NCBI GenBank assembly: GCA_036525535.1
Contig: DATDAH010000166.1
Span: 1 to 28,081, forward strand
Direction of reading: 5' to 3'
Source of the DNA: DATDAH01 sp036525535
GTDB lineage: Bacteria; Actinomycetota; Acidimicrobiia; Acidimicrobiales; DATDAH01
Length of the DNA stretch: 28,081 nucleotides
Numbering within the stretch: position 1 is the stretch's first letter; every line of letters begins with the position of its first letter. The notes beneath the pieces were generated by a model. That model did no database searches, was not told the DNA's origin, and was given only the letters and a program-made list of their open reading frames with translations. Shown here one piece after another: positions 7,267 to 15,248 of the stretch. The position numbers and the translations under genes were made by a program.

Positions 7267-8124
7267 ATGCCTGAGGATTTCTTGGCCGACCAGTTCGAGG
7301 AGAACCGAGCCCACCTGACCCGAGTGGCCTACCGCATGCTCGGCTCCACGGCAGAGGCCGATGACGCCGTGCAGGAGGCGTGGTTGCGGCTGAGCCGGTC
7401 GGAATCGTCGGAGATCGACAACCTGCCGGGCTGGCTGACCACGGTCACCGCCCGTATCTGCCTGAACATGCTTCGGTCTCGCGCCACCCGCAGAGAGGAC
7501 GAGTGGGACGGCCACCTCCCCGACCCGATCATCACGAGGGAAGGTGACCCGTCCGATGAAGCCGAGCTCGCCGACTCGGTCGGACTGGCGCTCCTGGTCG
7601 TCCTGGAGGTCCTGCCACCGGCCGAGCGCCTGGCCTTCGTCCTCCACGACCTCTTCGCCGTCCCCTTCGACGAGATCGCCGAGATCGTCGACCGCAGCCC
7701 AGAAGCCGCTCGTCAACTGGCCAGCCGAGCGCGACGACGGGTCCGAAGCGCGCAGGTCCCCGATCCCGACGTCGCCACTCAGCGGCGGGTCGTCGACGCC
7801 TTCTTCCGAGCGGCGAGAGGCGGCGACATGGCGGCTCTGGTGTCGGTCCTCGACCCGAACGTCATCCTGCGGTCGGACCACGGCGCAGAGGGCAGCGTGG
7901 AGATCCGAGGCGCCGAAGAGGTCGCCGCCAACGCGGCCCTGTTCGCCACTCCCGACCGCATCGAGCACCCCGTCCTCGTCAACGGCCAAGCCGGCGTCAT
8001 CATCGAGATGAACGGCGAACCGTTCAGCGTCATGGCCTTCACCGTCACCGACGGGATCATCGCCGCCATCGACATCCTCGCCGACCCGGCCAGGCTCGGT
8101 GGAGCTGGGCCCGACTCGCGGTGA
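7267..8124 (+). CDS. ECF41/SigJ-type RNA polymerase sigma factor with SnoaL-like C-terminal domain
   Basis: A 285-residue protein, longer than a minimal ECF factor. Sigma region 2 spans about 8-75 (AYRMLGSTAEADDAVQEAWL), and region 4 about 105-160 (LPPAERLAFVLHDLFAVPFD). A SnoaL/NTF2-like domain follows from 170 to 275. The linker HLPDPI (83-88) corresponds to the ECF41 WLPEP motif, and DPARL (273-277) to the conserved NPDKL. In ECF41 factors the C-terminal domain both activates and restrains the sigma factor, and no separate anti-sigma is needed; none is seen nearby. ATG 7267 follows GAGGAG by 9 nt. The gene is divergent from the NmrA-like gene, and its own upstream region carries a copy of the target promoter, suggesting autoregulation. 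Its stop is 1 nt from the convergent VOC stop. Confidence 0.92.
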   Translation: MPEDFLADQFEENRAHLTRVAYRMLGSTAEADDAVQEAWLRLSRSESSEIDNLPGWLTTVTARICLNMLRSRATRREDEWDGHLPDPIITREGDPSDEAELADSVGLALLVVLEVLPPAERLAFVLHDLFAVPFDEIAEIVDRSPEAARQLASRARRRVRSAQVPDPDVATQRRVVDAFFRAARGGDMAALVSVLDPNVILRSDHGAEGSVEIRGAEEVAANAALFATPDRIEHPVLVNGQAGVIIEMNGEPFSVMAFTVTDGIIAAIDILADPARLGGAGPDSR

Positions 8125-8125
8125 G

Positions 8126-8500
8126 TCAGCGGGGGAAGTTCGCCGACAGGGACAGGCAGAAGGGGTGTCCGGCCGGATCGAGGAGCACGAGGTGGCTCTC
8201 GGGGTCGGGTTGCGACGGTGCCCGCACGGCACCGAGGGAGACGGCTCGACGCTCGGCGTCAGCCAGATCGTCGACCTCGAGGTCGAAGTGGCCCTGCTTC
8301 GGCACCGCATCGGTCGGCCAGGTGGGCGCGACGTAGTCGTCGACCCGCATCGCGGTCAGCAGGACGTGATCGAGCTTCACCACCCCGATGTCATCCCTGG
8401 TCACGACGATCTCGCCGCCCAGCAGATCGGCCCAGAAGGCGCTCAGCGGTCCTGGATCAGCACAGTCCAGCGAGACGGCACCGAGCCGGATCTTCGACAC
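8126..8500 (-). CDS. VOC family (glyoxalase-like) protein
   Basis: A 124-residue single-module vicinal-oxygen-chelate protein. RLGAVSLDCADPGPLSAFWA opens the fold, LDHVLLTAM and GHFDLEVDDL form the middle, and SHLVLLDPAGHPFCL closes it, as in the Glyoxalase_6 group. Such proteins range from lyases and dioxygenases to drug-binding proteins, so no reaction is assigned. The GTG at 8500 is chosen because it falls 13 nt after the thiolase stop and gives the normal N-terminus. Upstream the frame would run 70 nt into the thiolase gene. No Shine-Dalgarno is evident. It is probably the last gene of the DUF35-thiolase-VOC unit. Confidence 0.8.
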   Translation of the reverse strand: MSKIRLGAVSLDCADPGPLSAFWADLLGGEIVVTRDDIGVVKLDHVLLTAMRVDDYVAPTWPTDAVPKQGHFDLEVDDLADAERRAVSLGAVRAPSQPDPESHLVLLDPAGHPFCLSLSANFPR

Positions 8501-8513
8501 CGGACGGCGAGAG

Positions 8514-9716
8514 CTAGGCCGCCTTCTCGAGGATGTGGACGCCGCAGGCGGAGCCGAGGCCGATGACATGGGCCAGGCCCACCTTGGCGCCTTCGATCTG
8601 ACGGTCGCCGGCCTCCCCGCGGAGGTGGTGGCACACCTCCCAGATGTTGGCGATGCCGGTGGCCGCGATCGGGTGGCCCTTGGACTCCAGGCCGCCGGAC
8701 ACGTTCACCGGGGTCGACCCGTCCCGCCAGGTGGCGCCGGACTCGAAGAACGGCACCGCCTCACCGTGCTTGCAGAGCATGAGGTTGTCGTAGTGGACGA
8801 GCTCGGCGGTGGCGAAGCAGTCGTGGAGCTCGACCAGGTCGAGGTCCTCGGGAGCGACGCCGGCCTGCTCGTAGGCCTGGGTGGCGGCCCGGCGGGTGAG
8901 GGTGTTGACGTCGGGAAGGATCTGGCACGCCTCCTCCCACGGATCCGACGTGAGGACGGACGCGGAGACCTTCACGGCCCGGCGCTTCTGGTCGGGGTCG
9001 AGGGTCTGGAGCTTGGCGTCGGACACAACCACCGCGGCGGCGGCCCCGTCACAGTTGGCCGAGCACATCGGTCGGGTGTTGGGGTAGGCGATCATGACGT
9101 CGCCCATGATCTCCTCGAGAGTCATCTTCTTCGTGTAGGCGGCCAGCGGGTTCAGCGTCGAGTGGCTGTGGTTCTTCTCGCTGATCCGGGCGAAGAGCTC
9201 GAAGTCGGCGCCGCCGTACTTGTGGCTGTACTCCATCCCGACCTGGGCGAAGACGCCCGGCATGATCTCGGTGCCGATGCGACCGTCGACCCCGGCCACC
9301 GCGCCGTAGCGGCCGCTGGGCGTCCACTCGTCGGCGTCCGCCTTGCGGGAGCCTCCGGACAGCAGGCCCGCGCCTGACAGCTTCTCCACGCCGACGGCGA
9401 GGCCCATGTCCGTCTCGCCCGCCTTGATGGCCATGATCGCGGTCCGCAGCGCGGTCGCGCCCGTGGCGCAGGCGTTCGACACGTTGAAGACGGGGATGCC
9501 CGTCTGGCCGATCTGCTTCTGCAACATCTGGCCCGTCGGGGCGCTGGCCCCCATCAGGTTGCCGGCGGCGAGCACGCCGATGTCGGCCATCGTCACCCCG
9601 GCGTCCTTCAGCGCGGCCAACGAGGCCTCGGCGGCCAGGTCGATGACGTCGTCATCGGGCCGCTTGCCGAACTGGGTCATGTGGATCCCGAGGATCCAGA
9701 TGTCGTCGCGGGCCAT
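8514..9716 (-). CDS. SCP2-type thiolase/acetyl-CoA acetyltransferase-like protein
   Basis: A 400-residue non-decarboxylating thiolase of the SCP-x/lipid-transfer type. Visible active-site elements are Cys83 in NACATGATA, His298 in HDCFA, His348 in ESKGHPIAATG, and Cys391 in GLGSACGVH. All four positions expected of a working thiolase are filled, unlike steroid retro-aldolases of the Ltp2 group, which have lost some of them. The expected reaction is CoA-dependent cleavage of a 3-ketoacyl-CoA. The ATG overlaps the TGA of the DUF35 gene (TGATG), with AAGGAG about 10 nt upstream. SCP2-type thiolases of actinobacteria often need a DUF35 partner to channel the acyl-CoA, which is exactly the neighbour here. 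Confidence 0.92.
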   Translation of the reverse strand: MARDDIWILGIHMTQFGKRPDDDVIDLAAEASLAALKDAGVTMADIGVLAAGNLMGASAPTGQMLQKQIGQTGIPVFNVSNACATGATALRTAIMAIKAGETDMGLAVGVEKLSGAGLLSGGSRKADADEWTPSGRYGAVAGVDGRIGTEIMPGVFAQVGMEYSHKYGGADFELFARISEKNHSHSTLNPLAAYTKKMTLEEIMGDVMIAYPNTRPMCSANCDGAAAAVVVSDAKLQTLDPDQKRRAVKVSASVLTSDPWEEACQILPDVNTLTRRAATQAYEQAGVAPEDLDLVELHDCFATAELVHYDNLMLCKHGEAVPFFESGATWRDGSTPVNVSGGLESKGHPIAATGIANIWEVCHHLRGEAGDRQIEGAKVGLAHVIGLGSACGVHILEKAA

Positions 9717-10138
9717 CAGGCTGCTCCTTCCAGGGGCTCGAACGCGTAGTTCACCGCTTCGGTGCCGGCGGTGTCCTCACCGACAGGAACCGTCGTCAGC
9801 TTCACCTTCATGCCGAGCTGGACGTGCTCGGCGTCCGGCTCGACGTTGATGACATTGCCCCGCACCGAAGTCCCGTCGCAGTCGATGATCCCGGCCACAA
9901 AGGGCACGGGGATGCCGGGAGCGGCGAAGGCCACGATCGTGTACGACCGCAGCTCGCCCTCGGTGGCGATGTCGGCCTTGCGGAACTCGGTGCCGAAGCA
10001 CGAGGCGCAGGCGTTGCGGCGGTCGAAGAACCGGGCGCCGCACGACGTGCACTCGTTGGCCACGAGGTGGGGCTCCGGCTCCAGGGCCAGGTAGTCGACG
10101 AAAGGGATGTTTCCGCTCACGGGGGCAGTCTGCCCCAT
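9716..10138 (-). CDS. DUF35 OB-fold/zinc-ribbon protein, thiolase partner
   Basis: A 140-residue protein. A rubredoxin-like zinc ribbon is formed by Cys30, Cys33, Cys44 and Cys47 (CTSCGARFFDRRNACASC). An OB-fold domain follows (SYTIVAFAAPGIPVPFVAGI through GMKVKLTTVPVGED). Proteins of this family bind thiolases or steroid aldolases and handle the acyl-CoA. The gene overlaps the thiolase by one base, so the two chains are probably made in equal amounts and assemble together. The start is uncertain: ATG 10138 gives 140 residues and GTG 10120 gives 134; neither has a good ribosome site. It is divergent from the transporter gene, and the gap contains no obvious operator. Confidence 0.9.
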   Translation of the reverse strand: MGQTAPVSGNIPFVDYLALEPEPHLVANECTSCGARFFDRRNACASCFGTEFRKADIATEGELRSYTIVAFAAPGIPVPFVAGIIDCDGTSVRGNVINVEPDAEHVQLGMKVKLTTVPVGEDTAGTEAVNYAFEPLEGAA

Positions 10139-10207
10139 CACCGGCCCCGGTCCCACATGGAGGGACCGGCCGCCATGGGGGTGGACCGGTGGGCCGGATG
10201 GGGCAGG

Positions 10208-11476
10208 ATGGGGTCGTGCCGGCCTGCCAGGAACCTCCGAGTCGTCGTGCGACGGCCTCTCGTTCCACTCTGGCGCGCCCGCACCGGCCTCTGGTCGTCT
10301 GACCGCGCCCAGACGCTGACGGCCCTGGCCGTCAACAGCACCACCAGCCTCGTCGCCGGCGTCTTCCTCGGTGCCCTCACCGGCACCTTCGAGCGCCTCC
10401 CCGGCCTGCTCGTCCTGGTTCCCGCCGCCATCGGCCTGCGGGGCAACGTGTTCTCGGCCCTCGGCAGCCGGCTCAGCACCTCGGTCCACGCCGGGACGTT
10501 CTCCCTGTCGCGACGACGCGGCACCGTCGTGGTCGAGAACGTGATCGGCGCGCTGCTCCTCACGTCCGGGGTCTCCCTGGTGCTGGCGGGCGGGGCGTGG
10601 CTCCTGGCCGGGGCGGTGCTGGCCACACCGCCCATCCCCCTGCTCCAGCTGGCCACCGTGTCCGTCGCGGGGGGACTGCTGGCGTCGACCGTGGTCCTCG
10701 CCGTCACCATCGGGCTGGCGGTCTTGGCCGCCGAGCGGGGGTGGGACCTCGACAACCTCGTCGCCCCTGTCGTGTCCACGATGGGCGACGTCCTCACGCT
10801 TCCCGCTCTCTGGCTGGCCACGCTCCTGCTCGACCACGGCGCCTCCAGCACGGTGGTGGGCTGGTTCCTCGTCGCGGTCGCCGCGGCCGGCAGCGTCTAC
10901 GGCGTCGCCACTCGACGTCCGCTCCTGGCTTCGGTGTGCCGCCAGTCCTGGCCGATCCTGGTCGCGGCCGGCGGCCTGAGCCTGCTGGCCGGGCTGGTCA
11001 TCGAGCACCGCCTGGCCGCGTTCACCGAAGCTCCCGCTCTCCTCATCCTGGTGCCCGCCTTCGTGAGCAGTGCCGGGGCCCTGGGCGGGATCCTGGCGGC
11101 CCGGGTGGCGACCGGCCTGCACCTCGGCACCCGGCTGGGCGGCCTGGCTCCGGACCGGGACACCCGGGACGATGCCCGGACCATTGCCCTCCTGGCGCTG
11201 CCCGTCATGGTCTACAACGCCACTGGTGCCCGGGCCGTGGCGGGGCTGGTCGGGCCCGCCGCGCCACCCCTGTGGGACCTGCTGGTGACCACCCTGCTCG
11301 CCGGCACCGGGGCCGTGGCCTTCGCCATCGTCGTGGCCTACCTCAGCAGCGTCGCCGCGGTGCGTCTCCGCCTGGACCCCGACACGTACGGGATCCCGGT
11401 CGTCACCTCATCGGTCGACCTGGTGGGCGCGGTCCTGCTGACGGGCACGGCCGTGGCGCTCGGTGTGGTCGCCTGA
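10208..11476 (+). CDS. SLC41/MgtE-like divalent-cation transporter, duplicated membrane domain
   Basis: About 422 residues, almost all membrane-embedded, with roughly ten hydrophobic segments. The MgtE membrane-domain signature occurs twice: LLVLVPAAIGLRGNVFSALG near 67-86, and LLILVPAFVSSAGALGGILA with ATGLHLG in the second half. The C-terminal DPDTYGIPVVTSSVDLVG matches the DPD-x-x-x-P-x-x-TS-x-x-D segment of the family. The cytosolic N and CBS domains of bacterial MgtE are absent, so the magnesium-sensing gate is missing. The doubled-domain layout resembles eukaryotic SLC41. Magnesium is the usual substrate, but other divalent ions are possible. The start is uncertain: in-frame ATGs lie at 10157, 10175 and 10208. 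The stop abuts the stop of the convergent small membrane protein. Confidence 0.85.
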   Translation: MGSCRPARNLRVVVRRPLVPLWRARTGLWSSDRAQTLTALAVNSTTSLVAGVFLGALTGTFERLPGLLVLVPAAIGLRGNVFSALGSRLSTSVHAGTFSLSRRRGTVVVENVIGALLLTSGVSLVLAGGAWLLAGAVLATPPIPLLQLATVSVAGGLLASTVVLAVTIGLAVLAAERGWDLDNLVAPVVSTMGDVLTLPALWLATLLLDHGASSTVVGWFLVAVAAAGSVYGVATRRPLLASVCRQSWPILVAAGGLSLLAGLVIEHRLAAFTEAPALLILVPAFVSSAGALGGILAARVATGLHLGTRLGGLAPDRDTRDDARTIALLALPVMVYNATGARAVAGLVGPAAPPLWDLLVTTLLAGTGAVAFAIVVAYLSSVAAVRLRLDPDTYGIPVVTSSVDLVGAVLLTGTAVALGVVA

Positions 11477-11686
11477 TCAGCCCAGGGTGACAGGTGGGAC
11501 CTCGGTCTCGGGCGGGACCGCCGTCGTGGTCGTGGAGGTCGGGGCCGGGTCGGCGGGCTGGGACCACGCGTCGTAGGTCAGGGTGCCCAGCACCACGCCG
11601 CCGACCACACCCAGGGCCTGGAGGCTGACGAGGACCACCCGGACCCAGGTCGGGTAGGGCCGTCGGTGCCCCTCACCGTCGACCAT
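11477..11686 (-). CDS. Small single-pass membrane protein
   Basis: A 69-residue protein with a basic N-terminus, one membrane helix at about 16-38 (VVLVSLQALGVVGGVVLGTL) and a Pro/Thr-rich tail likely to face outside. I do not recognise a family. The ATG overlaps the TGA of the SHOCT protein gene (TGATG), which supports it as a real coding gene and last member of the MBL-SHOCT operon. Confidence 0.65.
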   Translation of the reverse strand: MVDGEGHRRPYPTWVRVVLVSLQALGVVGGVVLGTLTYDAWSQPADPAPTSTTTTAVPPETEVPPVTLG

Positions 11687-12393
11687 CAGGCCCCGTCCAG
11701 CACCTTCTGCTTGGCCTCGGCGAACTCGGCGTCGGACAGGTCGCCCTGGCGGTGCAGGCGGGACAGGCGGTCGAGGCTTTCGGAGAGATCACCGCCGTCC
11801 TCCCCGTCGACGTCCTCGGACGCCGGGCCGGACCCACGGAAGTCGACCGGGCTCAGGTCGCGGCCACGGCTCACCGTCCCGTCCGCTTCGAAGCCGGCGA
11901 TGCCGCGCGACTGGTCCTCGATCCTCTCGGGCTCGGCCCGACCGTCGCCCACCAGGAGCTGCACCCTGGCCCCCCGCTCGCCCATGACCAGGAGCAGAGG
12001 CGCCGCCGCCATCACCAGGAAGACGATGCCGCAGAGCCAGAACCCGTAGGCCCCGGACTCGGAGGTCGCCGCCCGCAGGAACTGCACGCCCAACGAGCCG
12101 AAGAGGGCCGGCCAGGCGAGGATCAGGAGCTGGGGGCTGCCCGCTGGTCGCCGAAGGAGGTAGAAGCCGAGACCGAAGAGCCCCACGAAGAGGCCCACTG
12201 GCGCCATCCAGGCCCCGCTGGGGCACGGTGTGGCGATCTCGTACGCGCCGCCGCTCCCGCACGATCCGCCGACCGACAGGACCGAGGCCGCCACGCGGTT
12301 CAGCCACGTCAGGCCGAGTACGGCCAGGGTCAGGGCGAACCCCGCTTGCGTGCCCCTCCAGACGATCCGTCCCATCGCCACTGAGAGTGACAT
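11686..12393 (-). CDS. Membrane protein with C-terminal SHOCT motif
   Basis: A 235-residue protein with about four membrane helices in residues 10-135 and a soluble acidic region from 140. It ends in a SHOCT motif (LSRLHRQGDLSDAEFAEAKQ), a short amphipathic element commonly found at the C-terminus of membrane or aggregation-linked proteins. A GSCGSGGAYEIATPCPSG loop between helices 1 and 2 has two Cys that could form an extracellular disulfide. The ATG overlaps the upstream TAA (TAATG) and has a GGGGTGA element before it. The role is unknown; the tight coupling on both sides suggests it is made together with the MBL-fold enzyme and the small membrane protein. Confidence 0.85.
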   Translation of the reverse strand: MSLSVAMGRIVWRGTQAGFALTLAVLGLTWLNRVAASVLSVGGSCGSGGAYEIATPCPSGAWMAPVGLFVGLFGLGFYLLRRPAGSPQLLILAWPALFGSLGVQFLRAATSESGAYGFWLCGIVFLVMAAAPLLLVMGERGARVQLLVGDGRAEPERIEDQSRGIAGFEADGTVSRGRDLSPVDFRGSGPASEDVDGEDGGDLSESLDRLSRLHRQGDLSDAEFAEAKQKVLDGA

Positions 12394-13229
12394 TAGTCAC
12401 CCCGAAGAGGCGCCTCCACAACGGTCAGGTCGTCGGCCACGACGATGGTCCCGGCGAAGTGCTCGGCCACCTCAACCGCCCACTCCGCCTCGGTGCCGGG
12501 GGCAGGCGGTGGGATCAGGTGGGTCAGCACGACGGTGCCGACCCCACCCCGAGCCGCGGTCTGGCCGACCTGAACCAGGTCGGAGTGGTAGTCGAGGATG
12601 TCCTGGAGCCGGGGCGACGGAATGGCTTCGACGGCCGAGCGGCGACACACGGTCTGGACGTAGACGTCGGCGCCGGCACAGAGCCGGTCGAGGCCGTCGC
12701 ACGGGACCGTGTCGCCCGCACAGACGACCACCGCCCCCTCGTGCTCGAAGCGATAGCCCGCGGTGGGGTGCACCGGCTTGTGCTCGGTCGGCGCAGCCAA
12801 GACCCGGACGCCGTCGGCCTCGAAGGCCACGCCGTCGGTCACCTCGGTGACCTCGACCTCCGGACGCCAGGTCAGGTCGGCGTGGTGGTCGAGGCGCCAG
12901 CAGATGTCGTCCTCCAACATGGCCAGCGTGGCGTCCACGAAGCGCTGGGTGCCGGTCGGACCGATGACCTTCAGGACGCCCGGCGTGAACTGGCCGATCC
13001 AGCTCGTGGTCACCACGTCGTTGAAGTCGTTCACATGGTCGGAGTGCAGGTGGGTGAGGAACACGGCGGTGACCTGCCCCATGCCGGAACCCGCCGCGGC
13101 CAGCCGCATGAGCACCCCCCGCCCGGTGTCGACCAGGAAGCGCTGCCCGCCCGCCTCCACCAGGTTCGAGGCCCCGGCCCGGGCCGCATCCGGCAACGGC
13201 CACCCCGTCCCCAGCGTTGTCACCTTCAT
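12393..13229 (-). CDS. MBL-fold hydrolase, RNase Z/arylsulfatase-like
   Basis: A 278-residue metallo-beta-lactamase-fold enzyme. The metal motif is LTHLHSDH (58-65), giving His60, His62, Asp64 and His65. Asp34 lies in the FLVDTG strand, and AGDTV and LTHLIPPP provide the later metal-site regions. This form, starting KVTTLGTGWPLPDAARAGAS, is the RNase Z-like/AtsA subgroup acting on small phosphoesters, sulfate esters or lactones; the substrate is not readable. ATG 13229 is selected because it starts the first beta-strand and has GAGG about 10 nt upstream. Longer readings would run into the divergent HAD gene. The stop overlaps the next gene (TAATG). Confidence 0.88.
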   Translation of the reverse strand: MKVTTLGTGWPLPDAARAGASNLVEAGGQRFLVDTGRGVLMRLAAAGSGMGQVTAVFLTHLHSDHVNDFNDVVTTSWIGQFTPGVLKVIGPTGTQRFVDATLAMLEDDICWRLDHHADLTWRPEVEVTEVTDGVAFEADGVRVLAAPTEHKPVHPTAGYRFEHEGAVVVCAGDTVPCDGLDRLCAGADVYVQTVCRRSAVEAIPSPRLQDILDYHSDLVQVGQTAARGGVGTVVLTHLIPPPAPGTEAEWAVEVAEHFAGTIVVADDLTVVEAPLRGD

Positions 13230-13260
13230 GATCAGCAGCCTCGCGCACCAGGATGGACGC

Positions 13261-13911
13261 ATGAGCAGAACGGTGGATGCGGTGCTGTGGGACGTCGGCG
13301 GGGTCTTCATGCCCTCCCCTTTCAGCCACATGCGGAGCTTGGGGCCGGAGTTGGGCATGGACGGTGACCGGGTGGTCGAGCTGGTCTTCGGTCCCTACCA
13401 CGAGGACACGGATCACCCCTGGCACCAGCTCGAGCGAGGGGAACTGACCTTCGAGGACTGCAACGCCGCCCTCGCCGCCGCGGCCGCGGCCGAGGGGGTG
13501 ACGCTCGACCCGATTGCCCTGCTCATGCGCATGGGCGAGGGCGGCACGGCCCGCATCGTCCGCGAGAACGTCCTCGCCGCGGCCCAGCGGGTGAAGGCCG
13601 ACGGCTACCGCACCGCGATCATCACCAACAACATCCGGGAGTTCCGCGAGGGCTGGGGCAGCCTGTTCGACGTCGAGTCGGTCGCCGAGCTCGTCATCGA
13701 CTCGTCCGAGGTCGGCGTGCGCAAGCCCGACCCGGCGATCTTCCGGCTGGCCCTGGAACGCCTCGGTGGCATCGCCCCCGAGCGGGCCGTCTTCCTGGAC
13801 GACGCCGCCGGCAACATCGCGGGCGCCGCCGCCCTCGGCATCCACGCCATCCTCGTCGAGGACGACCCCGAGGGGGCCCTGGCCGAACTGGACGCCGCGC
13901 TCGGGGGCTGA
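13261..13911 (+). CDS. HAD-IA family phosphatase
   Basis: A 216-residue HAD hydrolase. Motif I is LWDVGGVF with nucleophile Asp11; the usual second Asp (+2) is replaced by Gly. The DxGGV form is normal for the YihX/epoxide-hydrolase-N-terminal branch, and it calls the general-acid role into question. Motif II is IITNN (Thr122), motif III Lys155 (VRKPDP), and motif IV FLDDAAGN (Asp180/Asp181). An alpha-helical cap lies between motifs I and II, as in subfamily IA. Likely substrates are small phosphate monoesters. AGGA lies about 9 nt upstream of the ATG. The gene is divergent from the MBL gene with 31 bp between starts, so their promoters overlap. Confidence 0.88.
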   Translation: MSRTVDAVLWDVGGVFMPSPFSHMRSLGPELGMDGDRVVELVFGPYHEDTDHPWHQLERGELTFEDCNAALAAAAAAEGVTLDPIALLMRMGEGGTARIVRENVLAAAQRVKADGYRTAIITNNIREFREGWGSLFDVESVAELVIDSSEVGVRKPDPAIFRLALERLGGIAPERAVFLDDAAGNIAGAAALGIHAILVEDDPEGALAELDAALGG

Positions 13912-13954
13912 CCACTCCGACCTGCGTCGGTTGTCCCCCGGATCCGTGCGGCGA

Positions 13955-13968
13955 GGAGCGCAAGCTCC
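13955..13968. terminator. Small hairpin between convergent HAD and P450 genes
   Basis: GGAGC-GCAA-GCTCC is a 5-bp stem with a GNRA tetraloop in the 62-bp gap between two converging stops. It could act in both directions, but it is short and lacks a T-tract. Confidence 0.3.
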
Positions 13969-13973
13969 GGAGT

Positions 13974-15218
13974 TCAGCTGGTGACGGGTAGCGAGTCCAG
14001 GCCGCGCAGCGTGATACGGCCGTTGGGGACGGCGTCGCCCGCCTGCTCGAGGTCCGGGAAGCGGCGCAGGATCGAGCTCATGGCCACCTGCCCCTCGAGG
14101 CGAGCCAGCGAGGCGCCCAGGCAGAAGTGGATGCCCGAGCCGAAGGTCACGTGCTGGCCGGCGTCAGCCCGACCCACGTCGAGTCGGTCGGCGGTCGGGC
14201 CCCATTTGGCTGGGTCCCGGTTGGCCGCGGCGAGGTGGGTCATGACCAACGTGCCTGGGGCGATCGAGCGGCCCTCCAGCTCGAACTCGCTCATGACGAT
14301 GCGGCGGGACAGCTGCACCGGGGCGTCGTAGCGCAACAGCTCATCGACCGCCGTGGCGTCCAGCGCCGGGTCGTCCCGCCAGCGGGCCAGCTGGTCGGGA
14401 TGGCGGAGCAGGGCCTGCATCCCGTTGCCGATGAGGTTCACCGTGGTCTCGTGGCCGGCGATGAAGATGAGGACGATCTGGTCCCGCAGCTCCTCGGCAC
14501 TGAGTCGGTCACCGTCCTCCTCGGCCTGGACCAGACCGGTCAGCACGTCGTCTGCGGGGTGCTCCCGCTTCCACGCGACCACGTCCTCGAGGTGGTCGCT
14601 CATGGCTCGGCTGGCCTCGAAGGCGGCCCGCAGGTCCTCCTCGGCCACGATCGGGTCGAGGGTCTTGGTCAGGGCATGGGACCAGGCCCGGATCTGGTCC
14701 CGGTCGCCGTCGGGCATGCCCAACAGGTCGGAGATGACCTGGAACGGCAGCGGGAAGGCCAGCTCCTCGACCACGTCCCAGGTCCCGCCACCGGCGACCC
14801 GATCGAGGACGGCGTCCACCTGCACCTGCACGTTCTCCCGCAGCTGCTCGACCCGCCGCATGGTGAAAGCCTTGGCGACGAGCTTCCGGATGCGGGTGTG
14901 GTCGGGCGGGTCCAGGTTGAGGATGGCCCGGTCGCCGCGGCCCCGAGCGTCGTCGTCGAATTCAGCCAGCATCGCCTCGAACATCTGCTCGCGCATCTCG
15001 TTGAGGCCGCCGGAGATGTTGGCGTCCTCCACCGACATCGTGGGGTTGCGCAGGAGGTTGAATACGTCGTCGTAGCGGAACAGCACCCAGATGCCCAACG
15101 GGCTCTCGTGCACGGGGTCCGCCTCGCGCATCTCGGTCAGGTGCGGGTACGGATCGGCCAGGTACCCCGGGTCGAGCGGATTGAAGAAGACGGGCGGGAC
15201 GTCGACGGCGTCGGTCAC
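13974..15218 (-). CDS. Cytochrome P450
   Basis: A 414-residue soluble bacterial P450. The I-helix oxygen-activation motif is AGHETT (254-259), with Glu in place of the more usual Asp before the Thr pair. The K-helix ExxR is Glu293-Arg296 (DELLRY), and the heme loop is FGSGIHFCLGASLAR (359-373) with Cys366 as thiolate ligand. The N-terminus FFNPLDPGYLADPYPHLTEM is typical of CYP125/107-like actinobacterial P450s. The substrate is unknown; its position among acyl-CoA and thiolase genes is compatible with hydroxylation of lipid or terpenoid compounds. No ferredoxin or reductase gene is adjacent. GTG 15218 has no proper Shine-Dalgarno and stands 30 bp from the divergent HisN-like start, so it may be leaderless. 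Confidence 0.95.
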   Translation of the reverse strand: MTDAVDVPPVFFNPLDPGYLADPYPHLTEMREADPVHESPLGIWVLFRYDDVFNLLRNPTMSVEDANISGGLNEMREQMFEAMLAEFDDDARGRGDRAILNLDPPDHTRIRKLVAKAFTMRRVEQLRENVQVQVDAVLDRVAGGGTWDVVEELAFPLPFQVISDLLGMPDGDRDQIRAWSHALTKTLDPIVAEEDLRAAFEASRAMSDHLEDVVAWKREHPADDVLTGLVQAEEDGDRLSAEELRDQIVLIFIAGHETTVNLIGNGMQALLRHPDQLARWRDDPALDATAVDELLRYDAPVQLSRRIVMSEFELEGRSIAPGTLVMTHLAAANRDPAKWGPTADRLDVGRADAGQHVTFGSGIHFCLGASLARLEGQVAMSSILRRFPDLEQAGDAVPNGRITLRGLDSLPVTS

Positions 15219-15227
15219 CCCCGAAAC

Positions 15228-15240
15228 CGTACGCCGTACG
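15228..15240. promoter_or_regulatory. Tandem CGTACG palindromes between divergent P450 and HisN-like starts
   Basis: CGTACG-C-CGTACG forms a 13-bp dyad in a 30-bp gap between the two divergent start codons. In so short a gap any repressor bound here would cover both transcription starts. No regulator is adjacent. Confidence 0.4.
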
Positions 15241-15248
15241 ATCGCTCG

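Noticed and set aside
9824..10207. N-terminal extension of the SLC41-like gene
   Set aside because: It is antisense to the DUF35 gene and of unlikely composition; a start in the divergent gap is more reasonable.
10139..10207. Possible magnesium riboswitch before the SLC41-like gene
   Set aside because: The gap is only 69 bp and no M-box-like stem structure was visible.
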